From Alligator mississippiensis (taxonomy: Eukaryota > Chordata > Crocodylia > Alligatoridae), in assembly GCF_030867095.1 (NCBI RefSeq), contig NC_081828.1, forward strand, positions 1,441,001 to 1,505,000: a stretch of DNA of 64,000 bases, in the 5' to 3' direction. Numbering within the stretch: position 1 is the first letter of the stretch; every line of letters starts with the position of its first letter. Positions 44,601-56,600 of this stretch are shown one piece after another. The position numbers and the translations under genes are program-made. The notes under the pieces were generated by a model. That model ran no database searches. It was given only the letters and a program-made list of their open reading frames with translations, and was not told the DNA's origin.

Positions 44601-47600
44601 TACGGCGCGGCACGCACGGCGGGAGAGCCTGCTTAATTGCTTATGCAGGGAGCGCAGCCCCACTCGTCTTGGCTCTGAGTGCTTGGGTTTTGCCCCCTTC
44701 TGCCCGCCATGCGGTGCCAGGCTGAGGGCTGCGCAGGGGTCGAGACCCACGCTTCCCCTGCAGGGCACGAGCAGAGCAGTGCTGCATTCCCCTCTCTGTG
44801 TGCAGAGCTGCATGTCCCAGTCTGCAGTGCTGCCCTCCCGAGGCCGCTGTGATCCAGCTCAGCTGTGCGGGCTGGGCTGGTCTGGGGCACGCTGTGGCTG
44901 CTCTTGCCCTGTCGGGTGGCTAGTGTGGCGTGTGCCGACCGTGTGCCAGGCCACCTGGGCTCTGGTCTAAAGCAGCTCCCAGAGTGCTGCCCCAGAGACG
45001 TCATTCAGCAGGGAGTGCCTGGAGTTACCGGGGTCCTTCCCTAGTCACTTCGGTGCCACCCCAGTGCAGCCCCTTAGCCATCCAAACCCAGCTGGCACCA
45101 CAAGCTACTGAGATGTAGAGTTATGGAGCAACATAGCGGGGAGTCCTGGGCACCCCACATGGCTTTTCCTTTGCATCTGCACCTCTCGGGCTCAGATGGA
45201 GTGGGAGAGATGTGCACTGGCACAGTGCAGGACTCCCGCTGGCATCTCCCATGCAGCTTGGCTCCTTCCTTGGGGGGTTCCCTTGCCCTGCTCACCCCCA
45301 AGGGCCTTGCACGTGGTTCCTCTGAGAGGCATCGTCTGATCCTGAGAGGTGCAGATGTGTCATTGCCATTATGCCAACAAGCCCAAGGTCCGGAGAAGGG
45401 CAACAAGGATGATGAGTGCTATGGAGGGGCTTCCATGTGAGGGAAGACTAGCGAGGCTAGGCCTGGTCAGTTTAGAAGAGATGCTGCAGGGGGACGGGAG
45501 AAGGGCTTACAAAATACTAAATGGGGAAGAGAATGTCATTAGGGGTTTATTACTGACGGTCTCTTGGCAGACAAGAACGAGGGGTCTTGGTGTGAAACGA
45601 GCAAGCAGTAAGTTTAATAGCAGGAAGTCCTTTTTCCCCCTGCGTGTCATTAAGCGGGAGGGATTCGTTGCCACCAGATGCGGGGGAAGCTGACGGTTTA
45701 GCTGGATTCACCAAGGGATCGGACGTGCTGGGAGGAAAGGGGTCGGTTGCTATTGAGCAGGGGAGCAAGGGTCACGGCCTCTGCATCAGAGCTTCAATGC
45801 GGGAGACTGCAAGGGAGAGAGGAACGGGAAAACCCTGCTCGGACCCAGTCACTCTCCCTTCCAGCCTCCGCTTTCTGCTGCCATGCGACCCAAGACACAG
45901 GGCAAGACGGACCTGGGTCTGACCCGGCAGGTCTTATGTTCCCGTGTGCCTGTGCATTGGGAAGAAGGGAGATTTCTTCAGCAGATGCCCTTGGGGCAAC
46001 AGCAGGGAGGCAGAGCGCAGCCCTGGAGCTGGCCCTTGAATGGGAAGGGTGAAACCACCTCTGGGAGGTCCTTGAGATCCTTTTCCCCGACCCCGTCTGC
46101 AGCGCAGCCCTGGGGAGTGCTGCTTCCCAAAGGTCCGGCCTGTTGCTAAGCCTTGTCCTGGGCCGCGCTCAGTCGAATGATCTTGTGCTGGTGGCTGGGC
46201 TGCCCTCTCACGGCATGAACCAGCCCAGTTGCCCCCTGAGCTGTCTGGGGAGAACAGGGCGGGAGGCAGGCATGCAGCATGCCCCGCTGATGGAGAACTG
46301 GTCCCAGGACTTGCAGAGCCTTGTCCGTGTGCTCGGAGCTGTACAGGTTGGAGGTTGCACAGGCTTGTTGGTGATGGGCTGGATCCTGGGAGGGCCCCAG
46401 TGTCCTCATTGGCTGAACTGGGCCTAAATTAGGTGCTGTGCACCCTCAGTCACAGGGTGCGCTGCTGGTTCCCCTGCTTGCTGTGGGGCTGGGATGGCAC
46501 AAGGCGAAGGCGGTTTGTGCCTCTAACGGTGTCTTGGAGCAGAGCGTTTCCCTTCGCACGGGGCTTCCACGGGTTCTCTTGGGATTTTGCTCTACCCCCT
46601 CCCCCCTTTGACACGTGGCCCTGGCAGGTGGCAGTGGCAGGAAGCGGTGTTTCCCCTGTGTTGACTCCTGCATTTCCTCCCTCAACGCATCCTGTTTCGA
46701 TCTCTTCCAGGCCGTTCCTGAGACTGCCGGCATCAAGTTTCCCGACTTCAAATCCGCAGGTGTCACGCTGCGCAGCCAGAGGGTAGGCAGTCGCCAGGCC
46801 TCCGGGGCCGGCACCAATCTCTCTCCCTGTCTCTCTCTTCCTAGCCCTTCTCCTTTCATAGCCGTGGGAAGGCACGCTCTCGCCTCTTCCATCAAAACCA
46901 GTTTGGCCTGCAGCAGCAAGTGTGGGTCACGGCTGGGCTGGAGAGCATGGCTGCATTCGCCTTGTAGGGCAGCTTATCTCTGCGGTGCAGTCAGAGGCCC
47001 TTTGTGCGTGAGCATCTGAACCTGCTGATGCCTCTTTCCTGTTAATTGTTGCCTGAGCTGTTAGTGTTACCCGGCAGCCCTCCTGGAGCTGTCTGGGATC
47101 CAGTGGAGTAGACCGCACGGCTCGGTGAGAGCTCTGAGGACATCAATGTTGGCAGATCCCAGGCTAGATTCTCACACCGAGATGCACACGAGTGGGTCTG
47201 TGCTTCCTGAGTGCTTTTTTAGGGCTTTCTTTAAGCTTAGGAAATCTTGGTGTGGAAAGCCACAGGCTCCTAGTTTTTTCCCTCCTCACTGTTGGTGAGA
47301 TGGTGAGCAAGGACCAGCTCGTGTTGTGTGCGATTGCTGCTGTCTCTCGGAGGTTCTGGGGTACGGGGTCTGGGAGCCCTCCTGTCTGTCCGAGTGGTCC
47401 TGGAGCCAGCCTTGCAAGACCCAGTTTGCCCAGGGACTCCTCAGCCCAGTCTTGGTTCTTATAGGCAGGCAGCAAATGTCTGCAGTGTTTCATTACCACC
47501 CTGAGAGCGTGGGGCAGTCGTAGGTGGGTTGCATTTCCTGCCTCACATGGTGATTTCTGCAGACACCCTTGCAAGGCTGCTTTACGGGAGCTGGGTTGGC

Positions 47601-50600
47601 ACCTGGAGAGCGTCAGAGGCTGCAGGGTGCCCTGGGGCTCTCTGGGCTGCTTCTTGGGACCCTGCTGTAGCCTCGCCTGGGCTTGGAGCTGCCGCTTGCA
47701 AGTGTGGGATCCTGTTTCTCAAAGGGGTGCCACTGCCCGTAGGTTTGCCACATGCGTTGTTCCCCAGTGGCTGCTCCAGCCCCCTCTTCCCAAGCCACCG
47801 CGCTGGGCAGTTTTCTGATTCCGCTGCCCCAGCCCTCCCGTTTGCAAGCGAGCTAGCAGCCAGCGGCGAGGCAGAAGGCTTCAGGGGCGCCCTGTCCCAT
47901 GCATGTGGGGTCTCTGAGTTGGTGCCGGGACCCCATTGCTGTCCCAGGGGCTGTGGGACGGGAGGAGCTTGTCTCGCCTGCTGTCTCCTTGGGTAACAAA
48001 GCGAAGGCCCAGGATGAAAGGCGCACGGCGCCATTGCCGAGCGCACCGAGGAGCACTCCAGCTCAATCATTTAAGTCACAGCCAGGCACCTCTCTCCAAA
48101 AAAGGCTTCCAGCCAGCAGCCTGCCGCACTCCCCGCTAACTAGAATCTGGTAGACAAATTGCCGGTCAGACCAATTAAAAAAGAAATAGGGGAAGAAAAC
48201 TTTGAGCACAGCTTTCGTTCCCATTGATTCAAATATTCGCCTTCCCTGGCTTTTAAATATTTACTAGCCAGCTGAGCATTTTGTAGCACTGATTAATGAG
48301 CTACAATTTACTGCAGTTGGGTTTTTTTTCCTCGGGGTGGGGGCTGGGCCCGTGCCGCGGCTCCAAGATGAATGAGGCTTCCTGCCAGAGCTCAGGCCGC
48401 GGGTTTGGGGGGGAGGCGGGCATTTGAAAATGTTTATTCTTCATATTTGATGTGCCCTGTGCTGAACCAGCCATGCTCGTGCTGCATCCGAGGCTCTTGG
48501 CTTCGTGCCTGCCCCGACATTAGCGCCAGCCCGGTCCTCCTCGGCAGCTAACACGCGAAACATCTGTCTGCCCTCCCCGGATCGATACCGTCCCTTCCGC
48601 ACCTTGGCTCTGGACGCAGCGACATAAAATATCAGTTATAGTTATTTGGGTTTGATGATAAATTTAATTACTTGGGGCAATTAATAATTTATTTGTTTAG
48701 TATTGATTGCACTCCAAGGCATCTCGGTCAGATAAGCTGATGGGAATCTGCACATCCTGATTAGCCAGGAGAGCGTGTGCTTTTGGGTCTGACTTCCTAG
48801 GTGGTAGAGGCCTCAAAGGCGCTTGTTGCTTCTGCTGGCAGCTTTGCAGGGGCGAAGCCGTTACGTGCCACGCGGTTTCATGCTCCCCCCAGTTGTGTGT
48901 GCGTGTGAGAAGTGGAGAGCATGTGTGTGTGCTGCAGAGCTGCTTTGTCAGCTTACATGGGTTGTCTCCTATTCATGAGCGCTGAAGTCCTGAGCAAACG
49001 ATGTTGCTCGCTTGTGCATCTGGTGTGGGCATCTCTCGGGTCTCTTGTGTGTCCTGCTGCTAGGAAAGGCTGTGGGAGAACAGCACCTTGCACGGAGGCC
49101 CCTGTGCACGGGTATGTGCTGTAGCAGTAGGGAATGGAGAGGACTGAGGAGCTGTTAGAGGATGATGGTGCTACTGAAGGAGCCAGAGCCGGTACCTGGG
49201 GACTGCTGGTTCCTCCTTTCTCGTAATGCAAGAACAGGGGAGCACCCCCCAGCATGGAAAGGCTTCGTTGTCCTGCACGGCAGCACCAGCCAGCCTGGGA
49301 CTCCCTGCACAGCACAGCACAGCACAGCACAGTGGCGAGGCCAGACTCTCCCCATCCTGCTGGTAACAGGGACACGCAGCGTCACAGCAGCAAGGATTCC
49401 TCTTCCTTTCCATTTCTAATAATGCCGGAGGGAGCTCAGCCCTGCTGCGGGGACCAGCCCAGCTTGGCTGGCAGGGCCAGGCAAATCTTCCGCTGACCCA
49501 AGACTGTTTGTCACACTCTGCCACGTGCAGCGTCTGCTTTCTCTGACACCCAGTATCGGCCGTGGCTATCAATGGACGCGAGGCTGGGTGGCCCTCTGGG
49601 CTGAGCCTGAAAGGGGCTCAGGAAGCCTAAGGCCAGAAACAACCGCAGGCTGAACACGTGGCCTTAACTCTGGCTGGGCACAGACAGCACACCCAGGCCA
49701 TTGTGCGTGCTCTCGCAGCAAATCTGTGTGTGTGTGTAGCCTGGAGCATCTGGGACGGCGTACGAGGGTGTTTCAGAAAGTAGCAGCCACTTGTAAATAA
49801 AAGCACCGTGTGCAAGGAGCGGAAGACAGCTCAGCGCAGCAGCGGGGAACGCGGACGGCGGCGCCGTTGAGCACAGCCATCACGTGTGACTCAGGGGAGA
49901 AGCGGTGCAGCCCAGGAAAGGTTCATTGCTTGCAGTGGTTTGATTTTGGAATTGCTGTTCTGAGACACCCTCATATGTCTCTTCCTGCCTTCAGCTGCCG
50001 GGCTGGCCCAGGACGCATCCATTCCCCTTCTCTGCGGGCGCAGTGGTTTATGCATCGGGTCATCTCCATGCTGGTGCGGTCCAGCCGTGCCGCACATGGA
50101 AACAAATATTTCCTTTGGCGACCTGCTACGCTCCCAGCAGCTGCTTAATGCACTGCAGTTACATGCAAGCTGTTTAGAAGGGAAAAGCCGTGGAAATGCA
50201 GGGCTAGCGGTGTCCAGCCTTGCGGTTTCTTGTTTGTCTGTAGCTCTGGGGTGAAAATGTGGATACTTCTTTCTTTCCATGGGAGCAGATGGCCACCGTG
50301 CCCGTGACAGCTGTGCCTTGCCCCCCTGGCAGCCCCCATAGAGCTGAGCTTTAGGCCTGTAGCTGTCTCCCATCTGGGGTCAAACCCAGCTGTCTGCACC
50401 TTCCGGAGTGAGGTTTTAGGCTGCGATCCCTTGCAGCTCACTGTGGTCTCACATAAGGGTGTGACTTCGCCAGGTCCAGCCCCAGGGCTTTCGAGGGACC
50501 CACCAGCTCTTGGGCAGGAGGATGCCATTGATTCAGAGTAGAAGCAGGTGTTTGAAATGATGGACTGCTCCTATGTCTGCCCAGTTTCCCAGTCGCTCAG

Positions 50601-53600
50601 CGCCCAGGGGCGCCTGGCTGGGCTGAAGGGCAAGGCCTGTGTCCTGGGCCAGTCTCGTGGCTTTGGAAAGAATCAGTCCCGTCACCCCCCGGCCCTGGCC
50701 AGGGGCCGTCACTTCAGGCCGTCTCAAATCTGCTGTGATTTTCTTCTTGAATGGAGCCAAACAAGTGTGTGCCCCCTCCCCAGAGGAAACGTCCACGCAC
50801 TGGGAACCTCATTCCAGCTGAGGGGATTCCTTCAGTTCATCTCCCCAAGAAGTCGTGGGTCCCTTTGACCAGACAACCCGTTCATCCAGGAGCACCGACC
50901 GGTGGCAGCTGCCACCCCTGGAAGAGGCATCCAGCATTTTAACACCTTTGTGGGAGGAGTGAGCCTTCAAATATCCTGTGGTCCCTTAGCATCGCTCATG
51001 CACCTGAGCCCAGGCTGGCTGGACGTAGGTGTAAAACCCGCTCTTTCATGGGCGATGGGTTAGCCGCAGGTTTCCCGCTTCTCAGCCCGAGCACCGTAGC
51101 GCAGGCGTTCCCGCAGGTCGCACAGAAATCATTGTTTCTGCAGTCACCAGCGGTGAGCGTCAGTGGTAAGGGCCCGGGGCTCCTGGGGTCGTGGCTTAGT
51201 CACGTGTGTGAACACGCGGTGATTCCCTTGTGCTGGTCTGTAGAAGACACGTCAGCGTGTTTTTGCGTGTACTTTCCGTGTCCGTGAGTTTCCTGCAATC
51301 TCAGGTCGGCACGCGCAGGCTAACGGCAGTAATGAGGCTCCCTGGAGGGTTCAAGAAGAGGGTGGGCACCCCGGTCAGGAGTGATCTAGGCGCAGCGATG
51401 CCTGTGCTCTGCTATGGGGGTGTCCCAGGCTTTGGGCTCTGCTGGTTGTTCCCCCCTGTTCTGCTCCACATGTCGGGGGTTTAAGCCTCCCTGGAGGTGC
51501 TGGGCGCTGCTACAGCCCAGGCTGGGATGGGACTGGGCTGTGCCAGTGCTCCTGCTGGGAGTTAAAGCCAGAGGGTTTTGCCCTTCTGCTCGGGGTCAGA
51601 CCAGCACTGTATCTGGGGTCAGGGGGGGATTTTCTCCCCTGGGTTTTGCCTTCCTCTGTAGGGGGACACAGCCTCTGGCTGGGGTGCCTGGATTATGTAT
51701 TGACAATCTTTTACGGAAGCAGGACGTTGGCGTCCGTGGCCCCCCTGCTTTCTCGGGTGTGGGGGCGATGCCTGGGGCTGTCAGGGGTGACTGTCGTGTC
51801 GCTCAGAGCTCAGACACGGGGCTTGTGTGGGCTGGTTTGCACAGGGCTGATCCTGCCTCAGGCAGGGCTTGGACTGGATGTGACCTGCTAGGTCCCTGCC
51901 AGCCCCACGGCTCTGGGATCCTCTAGCAACTCCTACATGCTGCCTAGAAGAGGGGCTTTTGCCCTCCTGTCTGGAGGAGACAGCCTGCCCTTCTTCCCCC
52001 CTCTGAGGCGGGGAGGACACAGACCATGATGCCTTCGAAACATCAGGGCTCCCTCCTCCGGCTGCCACCCCAAGCAGCTCAGGGGCCTGCAGGCCCGTCT
52101 GGGACTCGACGTCAGCATGGAGGGCTGCACGCAGGGAGCGGTCTGGCGCGCGAGACATCTCGCTTGCGTGCACTGCGCTGGATTTTTTTAAGGGCTTAAA
52201 TACTTTGCACCCACGCGATGGAGGGGGTTGTTCTCGGAGCTGGCTGTGCCAGGTCGCAGCTGGGGGCATTCAGCTGCTTTTGATTTGCACGAGGAAGAGG
52301 TCGTCTTCACTGAGCTCTTGGATGGGGTGCAGCTTGGATGGGGGAAAGGACCAAACCTTGGGAGAGACCAAACTCTGGCCTGAAAGAGCGTGTTTTCGGG
52401 GAGCTCGCGGGTCCGAGGTGACGGGAGGTAACCACGCGGCACCCCAGCCCAAGCTTGGAAATCCTATAAGCCTGGTCGCTCTTCCTGCAGAGGCCTCCAT
52501 CTCCTCCCAGCTGAGCCTCTGCACCAAGCCACTCCGCAAGGAGCTCCTACGTGACAGACGTCTGTACTCTTCCAAAGGGAGTCCCAGGCCTCACCCTGGG
52601 TTACGTCTTACCCCGTTTAATCGCTTCATTCGTCGGCTGCAGCTCTCCCAAGCAGCAGCCTGGAGGGGTGTGGTGCTGGGGGGGTCTGGCCTAGGCCGAA
52701 AAGGAGGCACAGACAGCGCCGTGTCCCCTGGCAGCCTGAGGCACTCGGCTCACACCGGGCAGGACTCGGAGCATGGCAAGGCGCAGGCAGGTCCTGGGGG
52801 CCCTTTGCAGCCTGGCATGGGGCTGGGGGGGTTGAGGCCCAGTGGGTCCCATTCCAGCTGCATGACCCCCTTCCCAGAGCCTCATGCAGCTGGTGGGCCC
52901 AGCGTTGGCCCCGGGGCCCATGGGCACTTCCTCCAGCCTCCGTCCTGGCCCCAGGCAGCCGTGGCACCCCTGCTGCAGGGGCTTGGGCCTCACGTTGGTG
53001 CATCGCTGTCTATTTGTTCACCTCTTGGCACACGCAGCGCAGATGGTTCGCGGCAAGGATGAGGGATCGTAGTCCTTCAGTCAAAAGCGATGTAGGCATC
53101 ATTATAAGTGCCAGCCGGCATTGCAAAGAGGGCTTCAGGAGAGCGTCCAGAACAGATGAAGCTCCCAAATCCCAGTTCATCAGCTCCTGACTGGAGCAAT
53201 CTGTTTTCCAGGGATGATAGCAGGGGGCTTGGCAAATTATAACTAATGCTAATGGCCTAGCGTAGAGGCACAGGGAGAAGGGGAAGCTGCTGCTGCCCAC
53301 AGGCTCTGCCCCACGCGCCCGCCTGGGAGGTCGTCTTCCCCCGTGTCGTGCCAGGTGGTGCCCGGAGGTGGAGAGGCTGAACCTGCACGGTGCGAGAGGA
53401 ATCGGTGCGCGCTCGGCACCTCGGCGTCCGCCCGAGCCCGGTGGCTAGTCTGCTCTGTGCTGACTGTGTCCCCCTCTCGTGCTCTGTTTGTGTCGGGGTT
53501 TTTAAACATCCCTCAGAGGGGCTGGTGCTGCTGCAGCCCGGGATGGGGCTGGGGCTGGGCTGCGCCAATGCTCCTGCTGGCACCAACCCGCAGGGTCCTG

Positions 53601-56600
53601 GCTGGAGAGTCTTGCCCCTGCGTTCGGGCTCAGCCCCACGCTGCACTGGGGCAGGAAGGGACTTCCCCCCTGCTCAGACTCGTCCGCACTGCGGGGTTTT
53701 GCCTTCCTCCGCAGCGGGGCACGGCCTCGGCCTGGGGTCTTGGAGCGTCTGTGAACCCCCTTTGCAGCAGCAGGACATTGGTGGCCGCGGCCCCCCTGCT
53801 TTCCCGGGGGCAGGTTTGAGTGTGAGGCCTGGGGCTGTGTCAGGGGTGACTCGTGTTGCTCAGAGGTCGGACACAGGGTTTGTCTGGGCTGCTTTGGACG
53901 GGGCTGATCCTGCCTCCGGCAGAGGTTGGACTGGATGTGAGCTCTGCTGGTCCCTTCCAGCCCCGCGGCTCTGGGACACGGCTGCACGCTGGGGCCTGTT
54001 GTGTGCTGCTTGGCCCAAGGTGTGTGGTGGCCCCTTCGTAGATGTGACACGACTCCCTGTTAGAATCATAGAAAATGAGGGTGGAAGGGACCTCAGGAGT
54101 CGCATCTAGTCCAACCCCTGCTCCAAGCAGGACCAGCCCTGACTCCATCATCCCAGCCAAGGCTTTGTCCTGCTGGGCCTTAAACATCTCCAAGGATGGA
54201 GACTGCACCACCACTCTGGGTGACCTCTTCCAGTGCTTCACCACCCTCCCCATCCTGAGAGAGTTTTCCCTAATACCCAACCTCAACTTCCCTTGCTGCA
54301 ACCTGAGCCCATTGCTCCTTGTCCTGTCCTCCACGAGGCAGCTCCCACCATTTTGGGAGATGTCTTGCTCAGCGAGTGAGCACCCTACCCACCAGCTCCA
54401 GGCTCTGGCCAGCCCGGCCTTTTCGGGGGTTCGGTGTCTCTGGCTTTCCAGGCTGCGGGGACGCGCGGCGCTCGAGCCAGCCGGTGTCTGGGAGAGGCAG
54501 GGCCATTTCCATCCCGGGCGGGACCAGCCCAAGCTGGCACCTTCTCGCCAAGCAGCACGGGGCACCAAGGCTTCCCCTGCAACGAGCCGGCCTAGCTAAC
54601 GGAGCCTACCTAACAGATGATCAGCAGCATGTGAGTAATAGACTCCTCATTTAGTTTTAATACATTTTGCATAGAGAGCAATCAACCTTCATCGGTCTTA
54701 AAGATGAATTGGCTTAGCCAGCTAAATTTTAAAGATATTAGCCCGACAGCAGCCACATAAATCATAACATTTTCTTAATGATGGTAAAATTAAAATATAC
54801 TCTGGCACCGCGAAGCCGTGGAGCCTTCCCGGGCCCCGGCCCGACCACCCCCCCAAACGAAAAGGAGATTTAATGGACGTGTTTCTAACTTCAACGCGCC
54901 CTGATGGCCCCTCCTCCCTTCCCGTCCTCTGCCTCTGCCCAGGCTCCCGGCAGGGAGGTGGTGGTGGGCGTCCCACGCTTCTTCAGGCCGGAAGTAGCAG
55001 GAGGCAGCAGCCTTGGTGGCAGCAGTCGGAGGTTTCGGCAGCCCTGCCAACGCAGCACAGAGCCTCCCCTAGAAAAGACTGGGTCCCTGCAGCGACCGGG
55101 CAAGGCCAGGGCAGGCGGGGAGGCCGGGAGGGCGTCTCACACCCCCGCCAAGGGGTTGATGTTGGAGCGACAGCAAGCGTGATAGTGCTCGGGTCCTCGT
55201 CCTGCTCTCTGAGCTGCCTGGGAGCACGGCCGCGAGCGTGCCCGGGGGCTCGCAGCACAGCCGTCTCCCACTGGGCACAGGCAGGCACCGAGGTGGGGTC
55301 TCTGGTTTGAAGCGGCAGAAAGAGCGGATCTCAGGAAACACGTCCTCGCGGTCAGAGCAGGGAGGCTGCGGGAGGGACGCTGCAGCACTGGAGGTGTCCG
55401 GGAGAGGCCGGACGCACTGCGCGGGCACGATTTGGGGGCAGCGATGCCGCTACAGGGATTTCCCCGGCTGCCGGACTGTGCTGTTGCCACGTGGGGCTGG
55501 GAGGGAACGTTTTCCCCCTCCTGCTGCTGCACGCTCAGGGGGGGTTTCCCCTTGTTTTCTTTGCCCTTGCTTGGCAGCGCTGGGTGCTGCCACAGTCTGG
55601 GAAGGGGCTGGGCTCCCGTTCCCTGCTGGCTGTCGACCGTAGATGCCTGTGGCTGCATTAAACCCTCTTAGCCTCCTGGTCCCGCCGGGGTGGGGGCGGC
55701 TCATCTCCGAGCCCTCCCTCTTGCTGGCCAGCGCCCGTGGTTCGGGATGGCGCATGATCACCAGTGCCACTGCCGCCCCGAGATGCCGCCATCTTGCTGT
55801 GCAGACTCGCGTGCCGGCCACTCGGGCGCGTGCCCTGGGTCGGTGGGTGACTTGCCCCCGTGGGGGCTGGCAGCCTCCGCTGAAGCAGAACCGGGCCCTG
55901 TTGCTCCCCACTTCGCTGCACCAGGAAGCGCGGCAGTCGCCCCTGGAGGGCACCACTAGCTCGTTTCACGAGGTCTCGGCTGCCCCGGGGTTTAATCCAG
56001 CTGCTCCTGGCACTCTCCACGGGGAAGGGCTGGTGCCAGGAGAAGCCGCTGACCCCGGCGAGGTTGGGCACGGTTGTTGGGTCCACTTCGCTCTTTTACA
56101 CTGAGCCCTGGGCGGTGTCGTGGGTCTCGGGAAGACCCTCCGTGCTGGGAGAGCCACGGCATGCCTGAGGCAGGGGCATCTCCATCTCGGGAGGCTGGAT
56201 CAGCTTAGGGCAGCATCCTGTGTCCGTGCAGGGGTCGGGCCTGTTGCCGCCTCGGGGTCCTGCGCTTCCAGCCTGACCCACTGCTTCTGGCCTTGCACTC
56301 GGGCCCCGTGGGGCGTGCTGCGCTGCAAAGGTGCCGTCTGCCGCCTCCGTGCCGGCTCCGGTTGGGTGCGGGTGGAAGTTGCTGCCTGCTTGCAGCTGTT
56401 CTGCCATCTCCTGCTGCGGCCAGCCCCTCCCAGGGCGGCCCAGTCCCCTCCACTGGGCTGCAGGCAAGAATGGTCACAGTGGCCCCAGTCTCGTGGCACT
56501 GAGTATGGTGCCCTGCAAGGTCCGGAGCACCCCGGGGTGACGGCATGCCGGGGTGAGCTGCAAGCATGATGGGCTTGCAGAACAGCCCTACTTCGTGGGG

